Assembly: GCA_910583795.1 (NCBI GenBank)
Contig: CAJTZQ010000001.1
Location: 62,001-126,000 of the forward strand
DNA: 64,000 nucleotides
Direction of reading: 5' to 3'
Source: an uncultured Muribaculaceae bacterium
GTDB taxonomy: Bacteria > Bacteroidota > Bacteroidia > Bacteroidales > Muribaculaceae
Position 1 is the stretch's first letter, and each line of letters starts with the position of its first letter. Shown here piece by piece: positions 17,994 through 25,724 of this stretch. The notes under the pieces were generated by a model that saw only the letters and a list, made by a program, of their open reading frames with translations, searched no databases and was not told the origin of the DNA. The translations under genes and the position numbers were made by a program.

Positions 17994-18518
17994 ATGAAGA
18001 ATCTATTTAAACGCAGACTCTCGGCAGCTATGGTGGCGCTTGTCGCCGTGATGATGTTGCCCCTTTGCTCATGTGGCGACAATGACCCCGCCGTGAGGAC
18101 AGAATCAGACCTTGTAGGCACCTGGACCGATTCAGACAACCATTACCTCTACATCCAGTCGGATACGCGAATCTACAGCCTTTTTATCGAGAATTATGAA
18201 GGGGAGGAATATGGTGTTCTCGAACCCGACGGCTATCTCTATGAGCCCGGCTACAACTTCATCGTCTATATGGGCAGGGAAGGCGAACCCAACGTTTATG
18301 AGCTGATAAAACTCACCGAAAACGAAATGGTGTGGTGCTGGGCTGACAATCTTCTCGACGATAAATATAAAGACATGTCAAAAAGTGAAATCCTCGGGGC
18401 TCTCCTGAAGGAAGCTGACAAAGGGTTTACCCTCGATCATTCACGCACGATAACATATCGCCGCATCCCCGACTCCGAGTTCCAGTCGCTGCTCCACAAA
18501 TACGGGCTCGAACTCTAA
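17994..18518 (+). CDS. Lipocalin-like lipoprotein
   Basis: A lipoprotein of 174 residues from the ATG at 17994: positively charged start (MKNLFKRRLS), hydrophobic core and lipobox LCSC (Cys27). After cleavage the DLVGTWTD motif (about 38-45) and the run of short beta-strands resemble the lipocalin-like small lipoproteins common in Bacteroidales. No enzymatic motif is seen. The longer frame starting at 17883 consists of the low-complexity repeat and is rejected. A repeat stem-loop follows directly after the stop. Confidence 0.65.
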   Translation: MKNLFKRRLSAAMVALVAVMMLPLCSCGDNDPAVRTESDLVGTWTDSDNHYLYIQSDTRIYSLFIENYEGEEYGVLEPDGYLYEPGYNFIVYMGREGEPNVYELIKLTENEMVWCWADNLLDDKYKDMSKSEILGALLKEADKGFTLDHSRTITYRRIPDSEFQSLLHKYGLEL

Positions 18519-18520
18519 AA

Positions 18521-18665
18521 AATTCAACTTTCGCTTGCTAAAGTTGAGGGTTATGAGGTTATAAGGTTAAAAGGTTAATCTCCAATTGTGAATAGATATC
18601 CGACTTCCTTAAATAACCCTTTAACCCCTTAACCTACATACCTTAAGTGAGCTTGCGAACTTAAG
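18521..18665 (+). repeat. Intergenic stem-loop repeat element, copy 1
   Basis: A palindrome at 18524-18547 (TCAACTTTCGC, TT loop, near-perfect complement) is followed by GGTTATAAGGTTAAAAGG, then a partly complementary CCTTTAACCCCTTAACC segment, and finally CTTAAGT-10-ACTTAAG at 18642-18665. Another copy in reverse orientation, with all the same parts, lies at 24889-24966. Confidence 0.75.
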
Positions 18666-18695
18666 TAAGAAACGGTTTCTAAAAAAGCCGCCAAC

Positions 18696-18755
18696 AAATC
18701 CACCGTTACCGGAGAGCAGCTGAAAGCAGCCAAGGATCGGTAACGGTGGATTTTT
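18696..18755 (+). terminator. Long hairpin upstream of the TPR regulator gene
   Basis: A perfect 16-bp stem (AAATCCACCGTTACCG at 18696-18711 and its complement at 18738-18753) with a 26-base loop, then TTTTTA. It is shaped like a strong terminator. It sits about 95 bases before the TPR-regulator start and 180 bases after the preceding gene. Confidence 0.6.
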
Positions 18756-18849
18756 ATCATTTCACGAGATTCGGAAATTCCCGACCACCTGACAATCCAT
18801 TCACAAATATCCGATTCTCATCAAATCATATTATATCGAACTTCGCATC

Positions 18850-20649
18850 ATGAAAACCAGGATTCCGACTATTTTTATCAACATAGTTGTTGTTATCATT
18901 ATTATCATTCTTACGGCGTGCGATTCTAATTTCACGTCACATCAGCTTAAACGTGCGGAAACAATCATGAATGAAAATCCCGATTCAGCTCTTATGATTC
19001 TTGAATCCTTGTCAAAAAGAAATCTGATAAAGACAAAACGGGATTCCGCACTATATGCATTGCTCGTGACAGAGGGAAGGTATAAATCCGGAATTGATGA
19101 AAAGTCGGATTCCCTCATATCGGTTGCAACAAAATTCTATGAACCCCAATATAAGAATGTCAACCGTGTGAAGGCACATTACTACAATGGCATAATCAAT
19201 AAAAATAATTTGAATACTCAGGAGGCTGTCATCAATATGCTGTCGGCAGAGAAAAGCGCAATCCTTCTGTCAGACTCCCTGAGGCTCGGACTTATCCACA
19301 GGGCACTCGGAGATCTCTTTCGAGAACTTGATGACTATTCAGTCGCTTTAAGATATTATGAAGCCTCTTTCCATGAGTTTTCAAGTATTAACGATCCCAA
19401 ATATACAGAGTATTCAAAATACGATCTGGCTCACGGATATTTAAGGGCGATGGAATATGACAGCTGCAAGAGAATAAGTCAGGAGATATTGGAAGCAGGG
19501 AAACTTAAGAACTCCAAATCTCAGCAGCACAATGCGCAATCGTTGATTGCAGCTGTCGCGATAAAAGAACAAGATTACAAACTTGCTGAAAAACGCTACG
19601 CAGATATGGCTGCTGAATTTCATGACGAAATGAACGTATATGACCGGTGTATGTACGGATTGGCGGCTTTGGAAAACGGCAACATACCAGTGGCAAGACG
19701 TTGCGATGATATCGTAATGTCGAAAGATTCTACAGTAACCTTTCTACACATGAACCTTCTTTGCCATGATGGAAGATATGAGGAGGCTTTCAATATCCTT
19801 AAAGAGGAGATGAGTGTGCTAAATGAGGATATCAAAAATAAAATGGCACATAACTATACTGCGACATTAATGGATTACTATAATATGCAGGACGAGAACA
19901 ACCGGCTTAAATTGGATTCTGCCAACAAAGACAAGATCTTCATATCTGTTTTATCGGTTTTGATTCTGTTGATTGCTGCTTATGTAATATTCAGGTTAAG
20001 GAAAAGCAACAAGAAAAAGAGAAGACAATTTATTGAAAATATCCTTTCCCTGAAAAATGAAATCTTCAGTAGGGATGCTTCTATCAACAGTTTGATGCAG
20101 GAAATCTCTGTGCTCAAAAGCAATCTTGACAATGTATCCAAAAATTTGACTGAAAAAGAGGCAACTGAAAATAAGAAAGACAGCGAACCCAAAGATAATA
20201 TTTGCATCGACAGTCAGGCATCCTTGATAAAGGATGCCCATGACGAGATTTATCGGTTGCTTTCCTCTCAATTTGACATTCTGGACGGATTATTCCAGAC
20301 CTATTACCAATTCAAGGGCACCGATAAAGAAATAGAAATGATCTACAAAGGGGTGGTAAGCGACATCAACCTCATTATCAACGACAGGAAATGGATAGAC
20401 AACCTACGGAAAAATGTGAACGTCTATATGGATAACCTTTTAAATCGGTTGGAGCAGTATTCAACCTCTTTTAAGGAAAAGGATATCGATTTATATTTGT
20501 TCCTGCTTCTTCATTTTTCCACTAATACAATCTGCCTTTTCCTTAATATCAGCGCCGACACCCTCTATACAAGAAAAAGAAACCTTAAAAGGAAAATACA
20601 GGCAAAATGCGGCAATGACGCGGAATATTTTATCAGTTTCATCAAATAA
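18850..20649 (+). CDS. Membrane-spanning TPR lipoprotein with C-terminal helix-turn-helix
   Basis: A 599-residue protein with four parts. First a lipoprotein-type signal with LTAC (Cys24). Then a mostly helical TPR-like region (about 30-355, e.g. ALRYYEASFHEFSSI). Then a transmembrane helix (about 361-381, IFISVLSVLILLIAAYVIF) followed by basic KSNKKKRRQ and a coiled coil (about 390-450). Last a C-terminal domain (about 475-599) with a helix-turn-helix-like segment NTICLFLNISADTLYTRKRNLKRK at about 557-580. The order implies a periplasmic sensor linked through the membrane to a cytoplasmic DNA-binding end. Such proteins recur in Bacteroidales beside small secreted peptides, but their function is not established. 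The downstream operon is its likely target. Confidence 0.6.
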   Translation: MKTRIPTIFINIVVVIIIIILTACDSNFTSHQLKRAETIMNENPDSALMILESLSKRNLIKTKRDSALYALLVTEGRYKSGIDEKSDSLISVATKFYEPQYKNVNRVKAHYYNGIINKNNLNTQEAVINMLSAEKSAILLSDSLRLGLIHRALGDLFRELDDYSVALRYYEASFHEFSSINDPKYTEYSKYDLAHGYLRAMEYDSCKRISQEILEAGKLKNSKSQQHNAQSLIAAVAIKEQDYKLAEKRYADMAAEFHDEMNVYDRCMYGLAALENGNIPVARRCDDIVMSKDSTVTFLHMNLLCHDGRYEEAFNILKEEMSVLNEDIKNKMAHNYTATLMDYYNMQDENNRLKLDSANKDKIFISVLSVLILLIAAYVIFRLRKSNKKKRRQFIENILSLKNEIFSRDASINSLMQEISVLKSNLDNVSKNLTEKEATENKKDSEPKDNICIDSQASLIKDAHDEIYRLLSSQFDILDGLFQTYYQFKGTDKEIEMIYKGVVSDINLIINDRKWIDNLRKNVNVYMDNLLNRLEQYSTSFKEKDIDLYLFLLLHFSTNTICLFLNISADTLYTRKRNLKRKIQAKCGNDAEYFISFIK

Positions 20650-20660
20650 TCGGAAATAAA

Positions 20661-20791
20661 ATCGGGCAAGTCACTTTTTCCTGCCTTTGTATCAACATGA
20701 TTACCAAAATGTTAATATTTTGCCAGATTTTCGGAATCTGTCAACTTGTATATATCTGAATAGCAAGCCATTACAAAACAACTTGCCCGAT
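20661..20791 (+). repeat. 11-bp inverted repeat bracketing the regulator-operon gap
   Basis: ATCGGGCAAGT at 20661-20671 and its exact complement ACTTGCCCGAT at 20781-20791 are separated by 109 bases. The left arm is 11 bases after the regulator stop and the right arm ends 16 bases before the -33 box of the downstream promoter. This is consistent with paired operator sites or a long stem, but neither is shown. Confidence 0.5.
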
Positions 20792-20807
20792 GAAATTTGC
20801 CAAATTT

Positions 20808-20839
20808 TTTGGTGCGACATTTTCTTTATAATAATTTTG
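20808..20839 (+). promoter_or_regulatory. Promoter of the exported-protein operon
   Basis: TTTG at 20808-20811, a 20-base spacer and TAATTTTG at 20832-20839 form a full-consensus Bacteroidota promoter. The first gene starts at 20861. Confidence 0.8.
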
Positions 20840-20860
20840 CAACACTAAAACATTTTAATC

Positions 20861-21238
20861 ATGAAACTCAATAGATTTGCAAAATTGGCTTCCGGCGCTT
20901 TATTATTATGTTGCCTCAGCCCTGAACTCCGTGCCGAGATTGTCGATATCCCGGTAACCTACAATCCTCCTAAGGATACCACCGACCGTCCGCGGATTCC
21001 TTCGAGGGATAGAATTTTATTCCATTACGATACAGACACCAAAATCTGTTTTGTGGATTTTCCCGAAAATGTAATCTCTATGTCCGTTTTAATCGAGGAT
21101 GCCAACGGAGAGTCACACTACAATATCCTCTCTGCCGACAATAATTTCTGGTGCGTGGATATTCCCAAAGGTATGGGGCATATAACATGCACAACAGAGA
21201 CCGGTAAGGAATACGAAGCATATTTTGAGATCGGATGA
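20861..21238 (+). CDS. Small exported DUF3244-like protein
   Basis: A 125-residue protein with a Sec signal peptide (about 1-25, ending LRA before EIVDIP). The mature part is a single beta-rich domain with ISMSVLIEDANGESHYN and a C-terminal IPKGMGHITCTTETGKEYEAYFEI. This matches the pattern of DUF3244 proteins: small immunoglobulin-like exported proteins found in Bacteroidales, often beside TPR proteins. Function is unknown. It is the first gene of a tightly spaced operon behind a consensus promoter. Confidence 0.6.
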   Translation: MKLNRFAKLASGALLLCCLSPELRAEIVDIPVTYNPPKDTTDRPRIPSRDRILFHYDTDTKICFVDFPENVISMSVLIEDANGESHYNILSADNNFWCVDIPKGMGHITCTTETGKEYEAYFEIG

Positions 21239-21254
21239 CAATAAATAATATATC

Positions 21255-22133
21255 ATGAAACGGTTATTTCCATATCTGATCATCATTGCTCTCGCAGTCA
21301 TGTCGGTGTCTTCCTGCAAGAAATCGGCGAGGGATGTATATGCCGAGGCTGTGGAGGAATGGATCGGTAAGGAAATCCTGTTTCCCGACTCCATGATGAC
21401 CGTCACCGGAGAGATGATTGCCCCACCGACCGCTGACTTTACAATTGTATCCTATTATGACTCCACAGGATGCACCGGCTGCCGGATGAAACTCCCGTTC
21501 TGGAACGAATTCATGAACAAAGTGGATTCTGTAAGGGGAAATAATTCCGTGGAGTTGGTAATGGTGGCGGCGACTGACAATCTGAAAGAACTGAAACACC
21601 TTGTCAAGCTTAATTCCTTTTCCGGAAATATGGTGTATAACCCGGATGACAGCTTCAACAGACTCAACGGTTTCCCCGGAGATGCGAATCTTCAGACTTT
21701 TCTACTTGATCGTGACCACAGAGTAATAGCCATGGGGCATCTCGTTATCAACAGCGGTTTAGAAAGGTTATATCTTTCTAAAATAGGAAATGATGACTTG
21801 AACAGTCAGGATATTTCACAGGAAGAAGAAGTTTACGAATTCGATTTCGGTAAAGTATCTCCCGGAGAAAAAGTCACGCATGTATTCAAACTACATAATG
21901 AATCGCCGGACACATTGAAGGTACGGGACGTAATCACCTCTTGTGAATGCACTTCCGGATCCATTTCCACAAGAATAATCCCACCCAGTTCAGGCTATGA
22001 ACTGACAGCCGAATTTCAGGACACTGTCCCGGGAGAATTCTTCCGCACCATTTCGACCCTTTTCGAAAACAACAAAACGGACATTCAATTCGAACTGTCC
22101 GGAGTAATAATCAACCCAAATGTTAAACACTAA
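21255..22133 (+). CDS. Thioredoxin-like/DUF1573 lipoprotein
   Basis: A lipoprotein of 292 residues (lipobox SVSSC, Cys21). Residues about 55-180 form a thioredoxin-like domain with CTGC at 73-76, the CxxC redox motif, in the expected place after the FTIVSYYDS strand. Residues about 195-290 match DUF1573, an immunoglobulin-like domain: EFDFGKVSPGEKVTHVF and DVITSCECTSG. Such fusions recur in Bacteroidales next to 6-bladed beta-propeller and NVEAL genes. An oxidoreductase role on disulfides of neighbouring secreted products is plausible; the next gene encodes a six-cysteine peptide. Confidence 0.7.
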   Translation: MKRLFPYLIIIALAVMSVSSCKKSARDVYAEAVEEWIGKEILFPDSMMTVTGEMIAPPTADFTIVSYYDSTGCTGCRMKLPFWNEFMNKVDSVRGNNSVELVMVAATDNLKELKHLVKLNSFSGNMVYNPDDSFNRLNGFPGDANLQTFLLDRDHRVIAMGHLVINSGLERLYLSKIGNDDLNSQDISQEEEVYEFDFGKVSPGEKVTHVFKLHNESPDTLKVRDVITSCECTSGSISTRIIPPSSGYELTAEFQDTVPGEFFRTISTLFENNKTDIQFELSGVIINPNVKH

Positions 22134-22144
22134 TTTCTTATCTC

Positions 22145-22384
22145 ATGAAAAAGAAATTTCTTTTTGGGCTTGCATTCGCAGCCCTCGCCACAGGAGGCTG
22201 TTTCCTTGCCGGGAACAGGACTCCCCGTCATCAGTTCACACCCGATGAGATTGCCAACATTGAGGCTCTTTCTGATGTTAAGCCTACTATAACCTGCAGC
22301 GGCGGACCATGCGGTGTTTGTTATGACAGGAATAACATTGATCAATGTGTCTTCACAGGATTTCAATTCCATTATTGCTGCTAA
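22145..22384 (+). CDS. NVEAL-family-like Cys-rich exported peptide
   Basis: A 79-residue peptide precursor. The leader has KKK then a hydrophobic stretch (about 5-22). A NIEALS motif at 38-43 matches the NVEALA motif that defines the Bacteroidales NVEAL family, thought to mark the leader/mature boundary. The remaining 36 residues (DVKPTITCSGGPCGVCY to FHYCC) contain six cysteines (51, 56, 59, 68, 78, 79), enough for three disulfides. The role of NVEAL peptides is not settled. It lies 11 bases after the thioredoxin/DUF1573 gene and 2 bases before the propeller gene, so all are surely co-transcribed. Confidence 0.75.
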   Translation: MKKKFLFGLAFAALATGGCFLAGNRTPRHQFTPDEIANIEALSDVKPTITCSGGPCGVCYDRNNIDQCVFTGFQFHYCC

Positions 22385-22386
22385 CA

Positions 22387-23520
22387 ATGAAACTTAGGCA
22401 TTCTATTATAATGTCTTCAATCCCACTGGTGTTGGCGGGATGCTCCGTGCATTCCGCAAATACCGGTCAGGAAGACAATATCGTCACTTTGCAGACGGAC
22501 TTCAACGCGGATCCACCATCCTATACCGATTATTTCGAGAGGATAGAGACAATTCCTCTCGAGACCAACGACTCAAGTCTTATAGCGACAGTATCAAAAA
22601 TACTGGTCGTGAATGACAGGATTGTGGTGCTCGATTTTAAAAGCAGCTCTGTAAAGGAATTCCACACAGACGGCTCCTATATAGGGCAAATCGGGAACAA
22701 GGGTCAAGGTCCGGAAGACTATCTGACTGTGTACGACATTTCTTACAACAAGGATAAGAAATATCTATCCCTGTTGTCTCCATACGGAGTAATAGTTAAC
22801 TACACCCTTGACAACAAGTTCGTGGATCGAGTCGAACTTCCCTCAAAACCAAATTATTGGGCTGCTGAATGGATTGATGGGAAACGGATGGTGACGTGGT
22901 CAGCCGTGGAGTCTGACGAACCGGGTGTATCCTTGATTGATCCATACTCAGGAACTGAAATCATGTCTGACTGGTATAACTGTCTCGAGTTTGACTTGCT
23001 TTCCATGAACCCGTTCGGTACATACGACGGGAAATCTTATTTTGCGGGGCCTTTAACGAATGATGTGTATGAAATTACTCCGGATTCATTGAAACTGTCA
23101 TACATTTGGGATTTTGGGAAAGACAATATCTCTGAAAATTATCGTGAGAGTTTGAGAAACATTGACGACAGACAAACACGTCACGATAAAGTAAGGGAGG
23201 ACCTCGGTAAAGACAATCATAAATATGACTTTAAAAATAACTGGCAGACAAATAAATATTTCCTTGCGTTAATGCTTGTCAGTCCATCTCCTCATATCGG
23301 GTACAAGACAGCTGTTTATTCAAAAGAAAACAAGACAGGTGTATGTTTCTCGAAATTCAAGGAAGGGATGACCTTTATTCCGGTATATGTCAACGACGAA
23401 TACGTTCTCTGTCAGATTCCTGAAACCGAATTTGACACCTACAACGGAATAACTGCTTCCAAGCTCGTCTACAATGATGATGACAATATCGTTCTGGCGA
23501 AATATTACTTCAAAAAATAG
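22387..23520 (+). CDS. 6-bladed beta-propeller lipoprotein
   Basis: A 377-residue protein starting at the ATG at 22387 with signal peptide and lipobox LAGC (Cys19). It shows the Bacteroidales 6-bladed beta-propeller pattern: YTDYFERIETIPLETND near the start, KILVVNDRIVVLD, VKEFHTDGSYIGQIGNKGQGPEDY, then further repeats of four-strand blades. The family is usually encoded beside NVEAL peptides and is predicted to be a periplasmic or surface protein of unknown ligand. A longer frame starting 42 bases upstream runs into the peptide gene and is rejected. Confidence 0.8.
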   Translation: MKLRHSIIMSSIPLVLAGCSVHSANTGQEDNIVTLQTDFNADPPSYTDYFERIETIPLETNDSSLIATVSKILVVNDRIVVLDFKSSSVKEFHTDGSYIGQIGNKGQGPEDYLTVYDISYNKDKKYLSLLSPYGVIVNYTLDNKFVDRVELPSKPNYWAAEWIDGKRMVTWSAVESDEPGVSLIDPYSGTEIMSDWYNCLEFDLLSMNPFGTYDGKSYFAGPLTNDVYEITPDSLKLSYIWDFGKDNISENYRESLRNIDDRQTRHDKVREDLGKDNHKYDFKNNWQTNKYFLALMLVSPSPHIGYKTAVYSKENKTGVCFSKFKEGMTFIPVYVNDEYVLCQIPETEFDTYNGITASKLVYNDDDNIVLAKYYFKK

Positions 23521-23936
23521 TCACCTGTTGATAGCGCTGAGTATAGCTACCGTTATTTCATGTGCCCGTATAAACGCTGACCGTTTATCTGACTCGCCTG
23601 TAATACCTCAGCAAATCCTTGAAATGATCCCTTCAGATAAACAAATTCATGTCATCTTGCCTGTTCTTCCCGGAAGGATGATTCCAGGAAGAGAGATGCT
23701 TGATAAGATCGAGAGGATGATTGTGAATTCCGGATCGGATGATGTGGATTATTTTGTATGTGTTCCCGAGGGCGGTATGACAGCTGAAGATAAAAGAGCT
23801 ATTAGGATAGATCACCGTAAGGAAAGGGTTCTTGAAATGCTGTTGCATGCTTTTGTATGCCGTGCTCTTAAGTTCCTGCGGAATGATGACGGACGACCGG
23901 TTGGAACATGCATTGGAATATGCCGGCAAGAATTAA
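23480..23936 (+). pseudogene. Probable decayed lipoprotein gene after the propeller gene
   Basis: Overlapping the end of the propeller gene, this frame starts MTISFWRN and has a lipoprotein-type signal (HLLIALSIATVISC). It then reads IHVILPVLPGRMIPGREM and VDYFVCVPEGGMTAEDKR, like a small redoxin-fold lipoprotein without its cysteines. The frame has no stop until 24271, which would run through the hairpin at 23939-23975 and 270 bases into antisense of deoC. That ending is not credible, so the gene has probably lost its natural 3' end. The end given is where the other local coding signal stops. Confidence 0.45.
23832..23936 (+). pseudogene. Truncated lipoprotein start, transglutaminase-lipoprotein-like
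   Basis: In the next frame a short ORF has a purine-rich GGAAAGG site at 23821-23827, a TTG (23832) or ATG (23847) start, and encodes MLLYAVLLSSCG (lipobox LSSC) followed by MMTDDRLEHALEYAGKN and a TAA stop. The last segment resembles the first mature residues of Bacteroidales transglutaminase-like lipoproteins (…LExALxxAGxNRxELEKVL). The ORF stops exactly where that sequence should continue, and a hairpin follows three bases later. It looks like a gene cut off after its signal peptide. Confidence 0.45.
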
Positions 23937-23938
23937 CG

Positions 23939-23975
23939 ACAGGTGGGATTTACAATGAATTGCAAATCCCACCTG
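23939..23975. terminator. Convergent hairpin between the operon and deoC
   Basis: A long stem (ACAGGTGGGATTT and complement, with near-complete pairing through the centre) between convergent genes. Flanking T runs are weak on both strands; it could serve both directions. Confidence 0.6.
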
Positions 23976-23998
23976 TTAAATTCTTATTTGTTCAGAAG

Positions 23999-24877
23999 TC
24001 AGAAGAATTTCTTTTCTTCGCCGAGCATCACCGAAAGGAGATTGTTGGCAAGACTGCTCGCACCAATACGGAACAAATCCTGATTCAGCCATTCATCACC
24101 AAGGACTGTCTTTACGACAGTATAGTATTGCACCGCTTCCTGTGCCGTGCGGATACCTCCGGCTGCTTTGAACCCGACTTTCTTACCCGTCTGCTGATAA
24201 TACTCCTTGATGCACTCACACATCACGTATGCCGCTTCAAGCGACGCACCGGGATAGATCTTGCCGGTTGAAGTCTTGATGAAATCCGCATCGCTCCACA
24301 TTGCAAGTATCGAAGCCTCCTTAATGGCAGCGGCAGTCTTAAGAGCACCCGTCTCCAGAATCACCTTCAGCTTCGCATCCTTGGCGGTATGCTTGAGTTC
24401 TATCAGTTCATCACAAAGATCCTCATAATTCTTATCGCGCAGATAACCGAGGTTCATCACCACATCAACCTCATTCGCACCGCCGGCAACAGCCAACGCC
24501 ACATCAGCAACTTTTACAGCAGTGAAAGTCTGGCTTGACGGGAAACCACCCGCCACAACCGCCACATCGACACCGGTCACCTCCAACACGGAACTTACCA
24601 CCTCCGCGAAGTTACTGTATACACAGATAGCGGCAACATTCTTAAACTGCGGATACTCGTTGTCAAAGTCATTCACCCGTTGTGTGAACGCAGTCACACT
24701 ATCCTGACTGTCTTCGGTGCTCAATGTGGTGAGATCTATAGAACTGAAGAGAAATTTATACACCTCCTGATTCTCGTATTCGGGTGCCTTCTCCATTATT
24801 TTCTTCACCTCGGCAGCAACAGCCGCATCGTCGCAGACAACCTTGCTGTCGCTTAAAGCTTTCTGATATCTGTCCAT
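23999..24877 (-). CDS. deoC: Deoxyribose-phosphate aldolase
   Basis: A 292-residue class I aldolase that splits 2-deoxyribose-5-phosphate into glyceraldehyde-3-phosphate and acetaldehyde in deoxynucleoside breakdown. The Schiff-base lysine lies in FIKTSTGK (about 199-206), with KAAGGIRT (about 240) carrying the second catalytic lysine and NEVDVVMNLGYL the substrate-binding acid. It is longer than E. coli DeoC by about 30 residues, as usual in Bacteroidales. It is monocistronic between two hairpins; a repeat element lies just upstream. Confidence 0.94.
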   Translation of the reverse strand: MDRYQKALSDSKVVCDDAAVAAEVKKIMEKAPEYENQEVYKFLFSSIDLTTLSTEDSQDSVTAFTQRVNDFDNEYPQFKNVAAICVYSNFAEVVSSVLEVTGVDVAVVAGGFPSSQTFTAVKVADVALAVAGGANEVDVVMNLGYLRDKNYEDLCDELIELKHTAKDAKLKVILETGALKTAAAIKEASILAMWSDADFIKTSTGKIYPGASLEAAYVMCECIKEYYQQTGKKVGFKAAGGIRTAQEAVQYYTVVKTVLGDEWLNQDLFRIGASSLANNLLSVMLGEEKKFF

Positions 24878-24888
24878 AATTATTTATT

Positions 24889-24966
24889 TAAGTTTCGCAA
24901 GCTCACTTAAGTTTGAAGATTAACCTTATAATCCTATAACCTCAGCTTTCGCAAGCGAAAGTTGAA
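24889..24966 (-). repeat. Intergenic stem-loop repeat element, copy 2
   Basis: Reverse-orientation copy of the element at 18521-18665. It has TTCGCAAGCTCACTTAAG, then a GGTTATAGGATTATAAGG-like segment (minus strand) and the palindrome TTTCGCAAGCGAAA (24948-24960). It lies immediately upstream of the deoC start, so it may be in its leader. Confidence 0.75.
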
Positions 24967-24983
24967 TTATTAATATTAAAATC

Positions 24984-25022
24984 AGAGGAAGATGTCTCCT
25001 TACAACTGAAACAACTTCCTCT
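24984..25022 (-). terminator. Possible terminator after ruvC
   Basis: An 8-bp stem AGAGGAAG/CTTCCTCT with a 23-base loop, followed on the minus strand by GATTTTAATATT. It is weak but correctly placed after ruvC. Confidence 0.4.
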
Positions 25023-25064
25023 ACAAAATTATCTAAAAATCTTCAGACTTTTTTATATTTTACA

Positions 25065-25724
25065 TCACTTTTTACGCCGGGGAGCTATCCGGTCGGGATT
25101 CTGCTTCAAGAACTGCTCCCACGACTTCGCCCCTTTCTCGATCTGCGGTTTCCCGGTTTCATAGAAATGGGTGAGAGCCGCCGCAAGTGCGTCGGTTGCG
25201 TCAAGAAGGCGGGGCATATTCTCCTGCGGGATTTTCAATATGTGACGAAGCATATTCGCCACCTGCTCTTTCGACGCGGACCCGCTTCCCGTCACTGCCT
25301 GCTTGATGGAAAGAGGGGCGTATTCATGAATCGGGATGTCGCGCGAGAGCGCGGCTGCCATGGCAACGCCCTGTGCCCTGCCGAGCTTGAGCATCGACTG
25401 CACATTCTTTCCAAAGAAAGGTGCCTCTATGGCAAGTTCGTCGGGCAAGTATTGCTCAACAAGTCCGGTTACGCGCTCGAAGATGCGGGACAATCTCAAA
25501 TAATGGCTCTCGAATTTGCTAAGCTGTATCACCCCCATCACAATGACCTTTGGAGTCTTGCCGTTGATGCCGAGCACACCATATCCCATGACATTTGTGC
25601 CGGGGTCAATACCCATTATTATCCGCTCGAAATCATGTTCCGCACGGTTCTTCCCTTTTGATTGTTGTGGTGCGATACCCGCACCGACGCTCCCGGGAGC
25701 ATCATATTTCGGTTCGACGCTCAT
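25065..25724 (-). CDS. ruvC: Holliday junction resolvase RuvC
   Basis: A 219-residue endonuclease that cuts Holliday junctions made by RuvAB. The four acidic active-site positions are visible: IMGIDPGTNVMGYGV (about 36-50), AIEAPFFGKN (about 98-107), and DATDALAAALTH near 175-186. It has about 34 extra N-terminal and some basic C-terminal residues compared with E. coli RuvC; internal start codons are possible but the start given overlaps the stop of the upstream gene by ATGA, a coupling arrangement. It forms an operon with the DUF4286 gene. Confidence 0.92.
   Translation of the reverse strand: MSVEPKYDAPGSVGAGIAPQQSKGKNRAEHDFERIIMGIDPGTNVMGYGVLGINGKTPKVIVMGVIQLSKFESHYLRLSRIFERVTGLVEQYLPDELAIEAPFFGKNVQSMLKLGRAQGVAMAAALSRDIPIHEYAPLSIKQAVTGSGSASKEQVANMLRHILKIPQENMPRLLDATDALAAALTHFYETGKPQIEKGAKSWEQFLKQNPDRIAPRRKK

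Noticed and set aside
23480..24271. Full 264-residue open frame after the propeller gene as an intact CDS
   Set aside because: It would read through a hairpin and 270 bases into antisense of deoC; the last part shows no lipoprotein-like composition.
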